This document shows, piece after piece, positions 42,178-51,270 of a DNA stretch of 51,270 nt. A program made the translations under genes and the position numbers. The stretch spans positions 2,523-53,792 of the forward strand of contig JAKAEE010000018.1 of assembly GCA_021820065.1 (NCBI GenBank), given 5' to 3'. Numbering within the stretch: the first letter of the stretch is position 1; each line of letters begins with the position of its first letter. The notes below the pieces were generated by a model that saw only the letters and a list, made by a program, of their open reading frames with translations, made no database searches and was not told where the DNA came from. Source of the DNA: Bacteroidota bacterium. GTDB lineage: Bacteria > Bacteroidota > Ignavibacteria > Ignavibacteriales > Melioribacteraceae.

Positions 42178-43608
42178 TTAGCGGATAACCGAAGTAATCA
42201 CGTTCATCAATGTATCGGGAACAATTCCGAATACGAGAACGAACAAAGCGGCAATCACAACCGCAGCGAGACTGAATGATGAGATAGTAATCTTGAAATC
42301 CTCAACCGAATCTTTAAAATACATAACGACCACAACGCGGATGTAGAAGTAAACGCTTATCACACTGGAAAGCACGCCAACAATTGCAAGCCAAGTAAGG
42401 TTGCTTTGAATTGCGGAAACGAACACATAATACTTTCCGAAGAAACCGGCTAACGGCGGAATACCGGCAAGCGCAAACATGAAGAGCGCCATCATCGCTG
42501 CCAATATCGGACTCTTGGAATGCAGACCGGCAAACGAATTCAAATCTACTCTGGAATCGTTCTCATCTTCTACAATCGAGATGATTGCGAACGCGCCGAT
42601 ATTCATGAACGCATAAGCAGTTAAATAAAAAATAATTCCAGCAATGCTGTAAGCATTTCCCGCCGCAAGACCGATTGCCATATATCCCGCATGTGCAATG
42701 GAAGAATAAGCAAGCATACGCTTCAAATTATTTTGCGAGATAGCAACAATGCTTCCGAAAACCATCGAGAGCGCCGAGATCGTTGCAAAATAAGGACGAA
42801 CAATATTGTGCGTGTTGGAACCAAAAACTGCGGTGAGAACAACTATCAATACGCTGAACGCAGCGGCTTTGCCGGTAGTGGACATTAATCCGGTAACGGT
42901 TGTAGCCGATCCTTGGTAAACATCCGGTACCCACATGTGGAACGGAACAGTGGCAATCTTGAAACTGAAACCGATCAAGAAAATAATTAATCCCAAGATA
43001 AAAACTATATTAGTTGAATAAACGGAAAAATTCTCTGAAAGATTTTGGATGCTGGTTGATCCGGTGGTGCCGTAAATTAGAGCAATACCGTAAACTATAA
43101 ATCCAGTTGCAAAAGCTCCGAGCAAAAAATATTTCATTGATGCTTCGTTGGCAGAAAACTTTTTTCGGTTGATACCGGCAAGAACGTAAAAACAAATCGA
43201 CATCAGTTCGAGACCCATGAAGATCATCAAGATGTCGCGAGCGCCGGACATTACCATCATTCCCAAGACGGACGATTGAACCAAAATGTAATATTCGCCG
43301 TAGTACGTCCCGTACTTTTTCAGATAATCTATTGACGAAAGAACAACTAATGCGGCGCCGATATTGAAAATGAAATTGAAGATTGCCGGTTTTCCGCCAA
43401 CTTCAATCATTCCGCCGAACAAAACAAAATTCCTATTGATATCAAGAATAGAATAAACTGCTGTCGCAAGAAACATGGCAATGGAAAACCACGGAAGGAT
43501 TTGTTCGCTCTTCTTGGAAGTGATTTCGATGATAACAGATAAAACAATTCCGATCCCGATAATTATCTGCGGCATCAGTAAGAAATATTCGTAGTTATTT
43601 TGCGGCAT
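42178..43608 (-). CDS. nuoN: NADH-quinone oxidoreductase subunit N
   Basis: This 476-residue antiporter-like subunit of complex I has about 14 transmembrane helices. Conserved pieces are MVMSGARDILMIFMGLELMSICFYVLAG with the key Glu near 130, KIATVPFHMWVPDVYQGS near 219 with the channel Lys, and NLKRMLAYSSIAHAGYM near 290. It pumps protons in the membrane arm. It is the last gene of the nuoJKLMN run. Confidence 0.94.
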   Translation of the reverse strand: MPQNNYEYFLLMPQIIIGIGIVLSVIIEITSKKSEQILPWFSIAMFLATAVYSILDINRNFVLFGGMIEVGGKPAIFNFIFNIGAALVVLSSIDYLKKYGTYYGEYYILVQSSVLGMMVMSGARDILMIFMGLELMSICFYVLAGINRKKFSANEASMKYFLLGAFATGFIVYGIALIYGTTGSTSIQNLSENFSVYSTNIVFILGLIIFLIGFSFKIATVPFHMWVPDVYQGSATTVTGLMSTTGKAAAFSVLIVVLTAVFGSNTHNIVRPYFATISALSMVFGSIVAISQNNLKRMLAYSSIAHAGYMAIGLAAGNAYSIAGIIFYLTAYAFMNIGAFAIISIVEDENDSRVDLNSFAGLHSKSPILAAMMALFMFALAGIPPLAGFFGKYYVFVSAIQSNLTWLAIVGVLSSVISVYFYIRVVVVMYFKDSVEDFKITISSFSLAAVVIAALFVLVFGIVPDTLMNVITSVIR

Positions 43609-43626
43609 AGTTTATTCTAAACCAAA

Positions 43627-45153
43627 TTACTTTAATAGATTAACGGTATATGTGCCGACTTGCTGAAGAATCGATTGAGTAGAAGCTTCAGTAAGTTTCA
43701 AAAATGTATTCGGGTAAACTCCAATCCAGACAATAAAAAACAAAATTGGGACCATGACAATCATTTCGCGTAGATTCATGTCGGTCAATTCGTGTTTCAA
43801 TTCTTCATTCTTAACTTCACCAAAGACAATGCGCTGATACATCCATAATAGATAGACCGCGGCAAATATCACTCCCGTCGCGGCAAAAATTGTAAACCAC
43901 CAACTATTTAAGACTGACGATTTAAATGATCCCAGCAGAATTAAAAACTCACCTATGAAACCGTTCAGTCCGGGTAATCCGATTGATGACAGAGAAGCGA
44001 TCATCAAAATAGTTGCGTAGAGCGGGACAATTTTTGCGATACCGCCGTAGAATGCAATGTCCCGGCGATGAGTTCTTTCGTAAAGAATTCCAACTAAAAG
44101 GAAGAGCGCGCCGGTGGATAAACCGTGATTTATCATTTGTATAACCGCACCTTGCACGGATTCAACCGTCATCGCAAAAATTCCAAGTACAACAAATCCC
44201 AAATGAGAGACGGATGAATACGCGACCAACTTTTTCATATCGGTTTGAACCATCGAGACGAGCGCGCCGTAAATAATTCCGATTACAGCAAGAACGGAAA
44301 CGAGCGGCGCGTATTGCACTGCCGATTGCGGAAACAGCGGCAGACAAAAACGAATCAATCCGTACGTGCCCATTTTCAAAAGAACGCCGGCAAGAATTAC
44401 GGAACCGGCAGTCGGCGCTTCAACGTGCGCGTCGGGCAGCCAAGTGTGCAGCGGAAAAATTGGGACTTTGATTGCAAAGCTCAAAAAGAATGCGCCGAAC
44501 ATCCAACCTTGAATTTGATGCGGAATGGTCGGGCCAACTTTGTATAGATCAACTAAACTTGTCGTGAACTTGCCAAGCATTCCGGAAGCATAAACCGTCA
44601 GCCAAATAATGGCAACCAGCATCAGTAAACTTCCGAACATTGTATAAATGAAAAACTTTAAGGACGCATAGATTCTTCTTTCGCCGCCCCAGATTCCGAT
44701 GATGAAGTACATCGGTATGAGCATTGCTTCCCAGAAAATGTAGAACAGAAAAATATCCAGCGAAATAAAAACGCCAAGCATACCGGCTTCCAGAAAGAGC
44801 ATAGAGAATGTGAACATCTTCACATTTTTCTCGATCGCTTTCCATGTAGAAAGAAGAGTTAACGGCGTAAGAAATGTTGTCAGCAGAACGAGAAGAAGCG
44901 AAATTCCGTCAACGCCAACATGATAGCTGATGTTTAGACTCTTAATCCATGTTACTTGATAGATAAATTGGAATTGCGGATTTGTCGGATTGAAACGGAA
45001 ATAAATAACGAGAGAAATAACAAACGCAATCAAAGAAACGATCAGCCCGAACCATCGCGCCAATTGCTTCTGTTCGTTTCTAAAAAATAAAACGAGAACG
45101 CTGCCGATGACCGGAGTAAAAAGTAAATATGTTAAGAGTAAGTTTTGTTCCAT
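43627..45153 (-). CDS. nuoM: NADH-quinone oxidoreductase subunit M
   Basis: This 508-residue antiporter-like subunit of complex I has about 14 helices. It shows FLFYIFWEAMLIPMYFIIGIWGG with the conserved Glu near 140, AIKVPIFPLHTWLPDAHVEAPTAGSV near 228 and DMKKLVAYSSVSHLGFV near 303. It begins 4 bases after nuoL and is followed 18 bases later by nuoN. Confidence 0.95.
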   Translation of the reverse strand: MEQNLLLTYLLFTPVIGSVLVLFFRNEQKQLARWFGLIVSLIAFVISLVIYFRFNPTNPQFQFIYQVTWIKSLNISYHVGVDGISLLLVLLTTFLTPLTLLSTWKAIEKNVKMFTFSMLFLEAGMLGVFISLDIFLFYIFWEAMLIPMYFIIGIWGGERRIYASLKFFIYTMFGSLLMLVAIIWLTVYASGMLGKFTTSLVDLYKVGPTIPHQIQGWMFGAFFLSFAIKVPIFPLHTWLPDAHVEAPTAGSVILAGVLLKMGTYGLIRFCLPLFPQSAVQYAPLVSVLAVIGIIYGALVSMVQTDMKKLVAYSSVSHLGFVVLGIFAMTVESVQGAVIQMINHGLSTGALFLLVGILYERTHRRDIAFYGGIAKIVPLYATILMIASLSSIGLPGLNGFIGEFLILLGSFKSSVLNSWWFTIFAATGVIFAAVYLLWMYQRIVFGEVKNEELKHELTDMNLREMIVMVPILFFIVWIGVYPNTFLKLTEASTQSILQQVGTYTVNLLK

Positions 45154-45157
45154 ACTA

Positions 45158-47098
45158 TTATAGACTCAATATCAACCACAAAAGGACTAATGCAATTCCG
45201 GCAACCATTATTAATGCGTACGATTGAGCGACGCCGGTTTGGACTTTTCTAATCACGCCGGAAATTTTATCAACTATTGTCGCAGCGCCGTTCACGGTTC
45301 CGTCGATCAATTTAGCGTCGGTAAATTTCCATAAAACTTTTTCACTTCCCTTTTGAATCGGCTGGACGACAGCGGCTTCGTAAACTTCGTCAACGAAATA
45401 TTTATTCAATAAAAGGTTATACATACTTTTAAATCTATTCGCAAAGTTATCGGCAATCTTCGGATTCTTTCTATAAACATGAAGAGCGAAATAAATTCCG
45501 TAGAGAGCAAGCGCAACAGAAATCGACATCAAAAGAATTTCTTCCAAATGAGTAGAGGAAGAATACATTGCAAGTTTTTCTTGAGCGGGGGCGTAGATCG
45601 GTTCGAGCCAATTCTCAAAAAGATTTCCATGCTCGCCGGCAAATACTTTCGGCAAGCCAATGTAACCGCCAACAACTGAAAGGAAAGCCAAAATCATTAA
45701 CGGTACAGTCATTACAGAAGGTGATTCATGCGGATGAACATGATGATGATCAAATCTTTCATGACCATAAAAAGTTAACGAGACCAATCTGAACATGTAG
45801 AATGCGGTCATTAGCGCCGTAACAGCGCCGATCAACCAGAAAACAAATCCGCCGTTGGAATATGCATTCCATAAAATTTCATCTTTGCTGAAAAATCCGG
45901 CAAGACCCGGCACTCCGGAAATTGCGAGCGCTGCGATGAAAAATGTAGCGTACGTCTTCGGCATATATTTTTTCAGCCCGCCGTATTTCTGAATGTTCTG
46001 CTCGTCATGCATTCCGTGAATGACCGAACCGGCGCCAAGGAATAATAACGCTTTGAAAAATGCGTGAGTCATCACGTGGAATATCGATGCGGAGAACGCG
46101 CCAACACCGGCAGCTAAGAACATGTATCCCAATTGACTTACAGTTGAGTATGCTAAAACTTTTTTAATATCGTTCTGAACAAGTCCGATTGTAGCCGCCA
46201 TCAACGCCGTGAGCGCGCCAACAACCGCGACAACTGTCATAATAGCCGGAGCGGATGCAAACAATATTGATGTTCGCGAAACCATATAAACGCCGGCGGT
46301 AACCATTGTTGCGGCATGTATCAAAGCAGAAACCGGAGTCGGGCCGGCCATTGCATCCGGCAGCCAAACGAACAACGGGATCTGCGCAGACTTACCCGTT
46401 GCGCCGATAAACAAAAAAAGTGCGATCAAACCAAATGTTGATTCAGCAACCGGGAATGCCTGAGCTCTTGCAAAAACTTCTTTGAAGTTGAGCGAATCGA
46501 AAGTCATGTAGATCAGAAACATCCCGAGCAAAAATCCAAAGTCACCAATTCGATTAACAACGAAAGCTTTTTTTGCGGCTTGCGATGTTGTTCCCTTTTC
46601 AAATTTTCTATCGTACCAGAAACCAATGAGCAGATAAGAACAGAGACCAACGCCTTCCCATCCCAAAAACAGAACAACGAAATTATCGCCGAGGACAAGG
46701 TTCATCATCGCGAAGATGAAAAGATTTAGATAAGCGAAGAATCTCCAGATTCCTTTATCGCCGTGCATGTAACCGATTGAGTAAACATGAATCAAAAATC
46801 CGACGCCGGTTACGATAAGAGACATCGTAAGAGAAAGCTGATCAACGAGATATGCAAACTGAATGTGGAGTCCGCCGACACTTAACCACGTAAATAAATT
46901 TACAGTGTTCGATCTTTCTTCAACGGGAAGACCGAGCGTCTGTATGAAAGCGCCGAGCACAACAAGAAATGAAAGTCCAACCGTAGCACTTCCAATAATG
47001 CCGACAATCCGTTCATTCTTGATCTTTCTGCCGAACAATCCGTTGATAACGAATCCGAGCAGAGGTAAAAGCGTTGTTAGATAGATATAGTTTATCAT
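45158..47098 (-). CDS. nuoL: NADH-quinone oxidoreductase subunit L
   Basis: The 646-residue subunit carries the long lateral helix of complex I at its C-terminus. Core motifs include VVLFLGWEGVGLCSYLLIGFWY near 145, SAQIPLFVWLPDAMAGPTPVSALIHAATMVTAGVYM near 235 and DIKKVLAYSTVSQLGYM. A His-rich loop (HERFDHHHVHPHE) lies near 458. The start at 47098 forms TAATG with the nuoK stop; an ATG two codons earlier is possible. The lateral helix region (about 540-646) is present. Confidence 0.95.
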   Translation of the reverse strand: MINYIYLTTLLPLLGFVINGLFGRKIKNERIVGIIGSATVGLSFLVVLGAFIQTLGLPVEERSNTVNLFTWLSVGGLHIQFAYLVDQLSLTMSLIVTGVGFLIHVYSIGYMHGDKGIWRFFAYLNLFIFAMMNLVLGDNFVVLFLGWEGVGLCSYLLIGFWYDRKFEKGTTSQAAKKAFVVNRIGDFGFLLGMFLIYMTFDSLNFKEVFARAQAFPVAESTFGLIALFLFIGATGKSAQIPLFVWLPDAMAGPTPVSALIHAATMVTAGVYMVSRTSILFASAPAIMTVVAVVGALTALMAATIGLVQNDIKKVLAYSTVSQLGYMFLAAGVGAFSASIFHVMTHAFFKALLFLGAGSVIHGMHDEQNIQKYGGLKKYMPKTYATFFIAALAISGVPGLAGFFSKDEILWNAYSNGGFVFWLIGAVTALMTAFYMFRLVSLTFYGHERFDHHHVHPHESPSVMTVPLMILAFLSVVGGYIGLPKVFAGEHGNLFENWLEPIYAPAQEKLAMYSSSTHLEEILLMSISVALALYGIYFALHVYRKNPKIADNFANRFKSMYNLLLNKYFVDEVYEAAVVQPIQKGSEKVLWKFTDAKLIDGTVNGAATIVDKISGVIRKVQTGVAQSYALIMVAGIALVLLWLILSL

Positions 47099-47406
47099 TA
47101 CCACTTAAATATGTTTATCTCGTCGATGTTAACCGACTTTTTGTTTCTGAATATCGCAATAATAATTGCCAGACCAACCGCGGCTTCGGCGGCGGCAACC
47201 GTCATAACAAAAAATACAAATACTTGTCCAATGGAATTACCGAGGTACGAAGAAAAAGTTACCAATGTTAGGTTTGCGGAGTTTAGCATCAGCTCGATGC
47301 ACATAAACACCACGATCGCGTTTCTTCTTATCAACACTCCGGCAACGCCAACGGTAAACATGAACGCGCTGAGTATTAAATAATATTCCATTGGAATTGA
47401 TGACAT
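47098..47406 (-). CDS. nuoK: NADH-quinone oxidoreductase subunit K
   Basis: This 102-residue subunit has three transmembrane helices. The conserved glutamates are in [14 protein letters not shown] near 35 and in [15 protein letters not shown] near 70. The length is normal. It sits 3 bases after nuoJ and overlaps nuoL at TAATG. Confidence 0.95.
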   Translation of the reverse strand: MSSIPMEYYLILSAFMFTVGVAGVLIRRNAIVVFMCIELMLNSANLTLVTFSSYLGNSIGQVFVFFVMTVAAAEAAVGLAIIIAIFRNKKSVNIDEINIFKW

Positions 47407-47409
47407 ATC

Positions 47410-47925
47410 TTACTCGAATTTCTTCTTTGCTAAAACCAACGCGCCGATTGTTGCCGCAAGCAGCAAGAATCCGGCAACTTCAAAAGGAATTATATAATTA
47501 GTGTAAAGCTGTTGACCGATAGTTTGAATCGTTCCGGCTTTGATGCTTAATGCTTCATCGGGAGTTAATGTTCTGGAAGGCCTTCCGTAAAAAATCATGT
47601 AGGCAACTTGAACGAAAACGAAAGCGCTGATAAGTATTGCGAAGAACTTAATACCTCTTTTATCAACAAAAAGTTTGTGCTCGGTTTCCGTGTTCAATAA
47701 CATCAAAACGAAAAGGAATAAAACCATGATTGCGCCTGCATAGACAATTACCTGTACAACCGCGATGAACTGAGCATTTAATAAAAGATATAAACCGGCA
47801 AGCGAAAAAAAGTTTAATACTAAAAACACAGCGGCAAGAACAGGATTGGGTCGCGTGATCATCATAACAGAAGTAACGGCGGCAACTAAGGCAAGCACTA
47901 TAAAAAGTATCAGTTCTAAATTCAT
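47410..47925 (-). CDS. nuoJ: NADH-quinone oxidoreductase subunit J
   Basis: This 171-residue subunit has five transmembrane helices and the typical MMITRPNPVLAAVFLVLNFFSLAGLYLLLNAQFIAVVQVIVYAGAIMVLFLFVLMLL stretch (about 21-77). It starts one base past the asnS stop. Subunits A-I are not in the window, so complex I genes are split in this genome. Confidence 0.94.
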   Translation of the reverse strand: MNLELILFIVLALVAAVTSVMMITRPNPVLAAVFLVLNFFSLAGLYLLLNAQFIAVVQVIVYAGAIMVLFLFVLMLLNTETEHKLFVDKRGIKFFAILISAFVFVQVAYMIFYGRPSRTLTPDEALSIKAGTIQTIGQQLYTNYIIPFEVAGFLLLAATIGALVLAKKKFE

Positions 47926-49230
47926 CTAAGGAGTATTCCTGTAAATCATTCTTGGGAATGGAATCGCTTCGCGCAAATGTTCCAAACCGCAAATCCAGCT
48001 TACTGTTCTTTCAAGTCCGAGACCGAAACCGGCGTGCGGCACGGAACCGAATCTTCTCAAATCCAAATACCATTCAAAGAATGCTTGAGGCAAATTGTGT
48101 TCTTTAATTCTTTCCAACAAAAAATCCAGATTGTCTTCGCGCTGGCTCCCGCCGATAATTTCTCCGTAGCCTTCCGGCGCAATAACATCAACTGCAAGCG
48201 CAACTTTCGGATTCTCAGGATCGCGTTTCATGTAAAACGCTTTTACTTCAGACGGATATCTATGAATCATAACCGGTCGGTCGAACTGTTCACCAATAAT
48301 TGTTTCGTCGGTACCGCCAAGATCATTTCCCCACTGAAAATCAATGCCATGCTTTTTCAAAATTTCTACTGCTTCGGTATAAGAAATTCTAGGGAACGGG
48401 CGTACAACTTTTTCAAGTTTGGTCACGTCGCGTTCTAGTTCTTTCAATTCTTCTTTATTGTCTTCCAAAACACATTTGACGATGTACTCTAAAAATTCTT
48501 CGGCTAAACTCATATCGTCATCGAGATCATAAAAAGCCATTTCAGGTTCAACCATCCAGAATTCTGTTAGGTGTCTGCGTGTCTTGGATTTTTCTGCCCG
48601 GAAAGTTGGACCGAATGAATAAACTTTTCCAAGCGCCATCGCGCCGCTTTCTTCGTAAAGCTGTCCGGATTGCGTTAAGTATGCTTTTCCGAGATCAAAA
48701 TATTCCATTTCAAAAAGTGTTGATGTTCCTTCGCATGCGTTTGGCGTTATAATCGGCGGATCAAACAGAACAAATCCGCGCGAGTCAAAGAAATCACGAA
48801 TCGCTTTAACAACTCGCGCACGGATTTTCAAAATCGCAACTTGTTTCTTCGACCGCACCCACAAATGACGGTTATCGATTAGGAATTCTATCCCATGTTC
48901 TTTCGGCGTGATCGGATACTCATGAGCAATCGATATTGTTTTCATATCCGTTACATCAAGCTCATGACCGCCAACGGAACGTGCCTCGACTTTAACGGTT
49001 CCGGTTACTTCAAACGAAGATTCTTGCGTAAGCTTTTCCGCGTTTTCAAAAATTTCATCGGTAACATTTCCTTTGAACACAACACACTGAACGTAGCCAG
49101 TGCCGTCGCGCAAGATCAAAAATTTTAGCTTCCCGCTCGATCGCTTATTATATAGCCAGCCTTTTAATGTGACTTTTTCGCCGACGTGATTTTTTAGGTC
49201 TCTAATGTAGACTGAAGGTCTAGTGCTCAT
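47926..49230 (-). CDS. asnS: asparaginyl-tRNA synthetase
   Basis: The 434-residue class IIb synthetase starts at the inner ATG (49230, MSTRPSVYI); an ATG 8 codons upstream is less likely. The OB-fold anticodon domain (1-110) has [31 protein letters not shown]. The catalytic domain shows motif 2 [25 protein letters not shown] near 215 and motif 3 [15 protein letters not shown] near 405. Asn rather than Asp specificity follows from overall length and lack of the AspRS insertion. nuoJ follows without a gap. Confidence 0.93.
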   Translation of the reverse strand: MSTRPSVYIRDLKNHVGEKVTLKGWLYNKRSSGKLKFLILRDGTGYVQCVVFKGNVTDEIFENAEKLTQESSFEVTGTVKVEARSVGGHELDVTDMKTISIAHEYPITPKEHGIEFLIDNRHLWVRSKKQVAILKIRARVVKAIRDFFDSRGFVLFDPPIITPNACEGTSTLFEMEYFDLGKAYLTQSGQLYEESGAMALGKVYSFGPTFRAEKSKTRRHLTEFWMVEPEMAFYDLDDDMSLAEEFLEYIVKCVLEDNKEELKELERDVTKLEKVVRPFPRISYTEAVEILKKHGIDFQWGNDLGGTDETIIGEQFDRPVMIHRYPSEVKAFYMKRDPENPKVALAVDVIAPEGYGEIIGGSQREDNLDFLLERIKEHNLPQAFFEWYLDLRRFGSVPHAGFGLGLERTVSWICGLEHLREAIPFPRMIYRNTP

Positions 49231-49310
49231 AATTTTCAGAAAATTGACGGACAAATATAAGTAAGAGGTTATTAATTATGCAAAGCTATTGCAATGAATT
49301 TGTTCCTCAG

Positions 49311-50873
49311 CTATGCGATACAAATTGCTTTTATTTTTTTCGAATAAACTTCTTCGAACAATTCTTTGCGGCGCTCGAGGTTCCACAATTCAATTTCTGG
49401 AACGACCCCTTTTTCACATTCCAAGTTTAGTTCAACCGTGCCGTTTGCAATTTTTGTTTTGATCGATTTTACCAAACGCTTATGAGTTCTGTCAAAACCG
49501 TCGGTAACTCTAAGAATCGCCGCCAGTTTTTTTATAACATTCTGCGTGCGCTCCGGCAGTTCGCTAAAATCTTCGTGCCGTGTCTTAGGCAAACTTTTTC
49601 TGTGATATCTTGCGACGTGTGCGATGATGCTGATTTCGTTTTCGTTAAAACCAAGAAGCTCGCTGTGCCGGATAATATAATAACTATGCTGATGATGATT
49701 CGTATGTGAAATATGGTAACCAATATCATGCAAGATGGAAGCTGCATAAAGATACTCGCGGTAATCGTCATCCAAACCGTGCAAGTCTTTCAACTGATCA
49801 AAAAGTTGAAGCGAAAGTTTCGCAACATGTCTGCAGTGCATTTGGTCGTAATTGCATGATTGAGCAAGCTGTTTGATGCTTTCGTTTCTGATATCGGAAA
49901 GGTTAGGCAGCGATAAATCAGCATGATTTTTTTGAAGTGTGTCGAGGATAATTCCTTCGCGGAGAGCATAACCGGAAATTGTCATCGTGTCCAGTTCAAG
50001 CAGATCAAAAATTGTTGAAAGAATAATTATTCCGGCTGGAATTATATCCGCACGTTTTTCATCGAGTCCTGGAATTTTTTTTCTTCGTTCTAAAGTTTTT
50101 CTACTAAGAATTTCTTCTTCCACCTTGTGAAGCTCTTTCTTGGAAAATTCGTAATTATTTAAGATAGAAGTTGCCACGAATTTTCTGTTCCGCGCTTCTT
50201 GAATCATTAAGCCGGCAGACATTATTGTTCCCGACGAACCGATGCAAATACTGAAGCCGTTTTTTTTGATCGAATGAACAACTTGAAAAATTTCTCCTTC
50301 AACCCACTTGCGGCATTCTTTAACACGTGATTCGGTTACTTCACAATCCGGGAAAAATTTTTCTGTTAAACGGACCGCGCCGATTTTGACGCTCACGGAA
50401 AAGTTTGTAACTCCTTTGTGACCGATCAAAAATTCCGTACTGCCGCCGCCGATATCGATGATGAGAGACTTCTTGTTGAAAATAGGAACCGCACGAAGAG
50501 CGCCGAGGTATATTAATCTCGCTTCCTCAAATCCGCTGATGACTTCCAGTTCGATGCCGGTTTTATCGAACACATTTTGCATAAAGTCGTTTTTGTTATA
50601 CGACTCCCTTACGGCGCTTGTTGCCACGGCGCGCAAGTTTGCGTTATGCGAATCCGCAATTCCTTTAAACCGCTTCAAAGTAGAAATTGCTCTTGTGATG
50701 GCTTCGGGCTTGATGTACTTTATGCTGCCCGCGCTTCCTTCGCCGAGACGGATTACTTCTTTCTCGCGGTCAACTATTTCGAAATTGCCGTCGTCTTTAA
50801 CTTTCACTACAATAAGATGAAATGAGTTGGTGCCGACATCAATCGCGGCTATGTGTTGATTTTTTTGTTCCAT
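49311..50873 (-). CDS. ppx: Ppx/GppA phosphatase with HD domain
   Basis: This 520-residue protein has an ASKHA-type Ppx/GppA domain (about 8-310): AIDVGTNSFHLIVV, ATSAVRES, LIDIGGGSTEFLI and SSGTIMS. A C-terminal HD domain (about 320-480) shows YAASILHDIGYHISHTNHHQHSYYI. Such enzymes degrade polyphosphate or pppGpp; which is preferred cannot be told. Its ATG overlaps the stop of the upstream glycosyltransferase gene (TAATG). Confidence 0.92.
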   Translation of the reverse strand: MEQKNQHIAAIDVGTNSFHLIVVKVKDDGNFEIVDREKEVIRLGEGSAGSIKYIKPEAITRAISTLKRFKGIADSHNANLRAVATSAVRESYNKNDFMQNVFDKTGIELEVISGFEEARLIYLGALRAVPIFNKKSLIIDIGGGSTEFLIGHKGVTNFSVSVKIGAVRLTEKFFPDCEVTESRVKECRKWVEGEIFQVVHSIKKNGFSICIGSSGTIMSAGLMIQEARNRKFVATSILNNYEFSKKELHKVEEEILSRKTLERRKKIPGLDEKRADIIPAGIIILSTIFDLLELDTMTISGYALREGIILDTLQKNHADLSLPNLSDIRNESIKQLAQSCNYDQMHCRHVAKLSLQLFDQLKDLHGLDDDYREYLYAASILHDIGYHISHTNHHQHSYYIIRHSELLGFNENEISIIAHVARYHRKSLPKTRHEDFSELPERTQNVIKKLAAILRVTDGFDRTHKRLVKSIKTKIANGTVELNLECEKGVVPEIELWNLERRKELFEEVYSKKIKAICIA

Positions 50874-51270
50874 TACTTATAATGTTTTTCTAAAATATAT
50901 TTTACAAGATCATAAACATCGTCAACCGAAATATCGTCGATCAATTCCGATTTACGCAAAAAATATTTTGTATGACCGACCGGCGCCCAATTGAAAGGAT
51001 TCGTCGGGCCGAACAATGAAATTTGCGGCACTTTGGTGGCACCGGCTACGTGCATCACGCCGGTATCGTTGGTGATAAACAGATCGGAGCGCGAGATCAG
51101 CGCCGCAAGCTGGGGCACGGTGTTATCTAAGAAATATCCCGGCTGCGAACCGAAATGTTTTCTGATAAAACTAATCTCGTCATGGTCTGCGCGACTTCCC
51201 GTAAAATAGAAAACGAAATTAATTTCTCTTTTCATCCGCTCGATCAGTTCAACAAATTTTTCCAACGACC
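50873..51270 (-). CDS. glycosyltransferase family 9 (heptosyltransferase-like), partial
   Basis: Only the C-terminal part (about 132 residues) is inside the window; the frame is open to its edge and the start lies outside. It shows the GT9 donor-binding half: SRSDLFITNDTGVMHVAGATKVPQISLFGPTNPFNWAPVG. The family adds heptose or other sugars to lipopolysaccharide core or related glycans. It is translationally coupled to ppx. Confidence 0.85.
   Translation of the reverse strand, partial: SLEKFVELIERMKREINFVFYFTGSRADHDEISFIRKHFGSQPGYFLDNTVPQLAALISRSDLFITNDTGVMHVAGATKVPQISLFGPTNPFNWAPVGHTKYFLRKSELIDDISVDDVYDLVKYILEKHYK

Overview
The window looks like a chromosome segment of a free-living, largely anaerobic member of the Bacteroidota/Chlorobiota group, most likely an Ignavibacteria-type organism. 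This is inferred from gene content and was not tested by search. The supporting features are low GC, a two-subunit ferredoxin-dependent 2-oxoacid oxidoreductase with fused gamma-alpha chain, LolCE/LolD for outer-membrane lipoproteins, a complex I membrane arm, and many signal-peptide or lipoprotein-type small proteins. Unlike many Bacteroidetes, several genes have clear Shine-Dalgarno sequences.

Layout. 1-400: tRNA-Pro preceded by tandem tRNA-like wreckage carrying short palindromes. 401-5422: lolC-like, lolE-like, lolD and a CstA-type carbon starvation permease. 5505-7407: a small accessory block on the plus strand (secreted protein, Phd/ParE toxin-antitoxin pair, DUF488) separated by long attC-like repeat sites. 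7471-22194: mostly core genes: leucyl aminopeptidase, DHH phosphoesterase, korAB, dsbD, nadE, PspC/toastrack envelope-stress proteins, an MGMT-family protein, YjbQ, prfB with a programmed +1 frameshift, and an AtuA-like pair. 22239-34647: an accessory and defence island on the minus strand: MNT/HEPN toxin-antitoxin, a saccharopine-dehydrogenase remnant joined to a group II intron maturase remnant, a single-chain type ISP/IIG-like restriction-modification enzyme, two secreted unknowns, a DUF262-HNH nuclease with an EcoRI-type methylase, an AbiU2-like HEPN protein, a DUF559 nuclease, a MITE, a helical unknown, a 21-bp minisatellite and two GIY-YIG copies. 34689-35009: tRNA-Val and tRNA-Gly. 35169-51270: core genes again: M50 peptidase, UMF1-type MFS, nusB, YdcF/SanA-like protein, iron/B12-type ABC ATPase, VanZ, Nnr, GIY-YIG, nuoJKLMN, asnS, Ppx/GppA and the end of a glycosyltransferase family 9 gene.

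The most interesting structure is in the accessory DNA. Between roughly 23.7 and 31.8 kb, each gene or gene pair lies between long imperfect palindromic sites that follow the integron attC rule: the first bases of a unit (GTTRRRY-like) are the reverse complement of the bases just after its last stop codon. Examples are GTTAGGTTGC...GCAACCTAAC around the lipoprotein gene and GTTAGCTAC...GTAGCTAAC around the restriction-modification pair. The same site type recurs at 6.0-7.0 kb around the toxin-antitoxin pair. No integrase is visible, so this would be an integrase-less attC cluster (CALIN-like) carrying defence genes. Other points of note are a UAA instead of UGA at the prfB frameshift site, tRNA fragments with palindromes inserted in the T loop, GIY-YIG genes that begin exactly at a tRNA terminator, and a 172-bp MITE with perfect 16-bp ends and a 10-bp target duplication.
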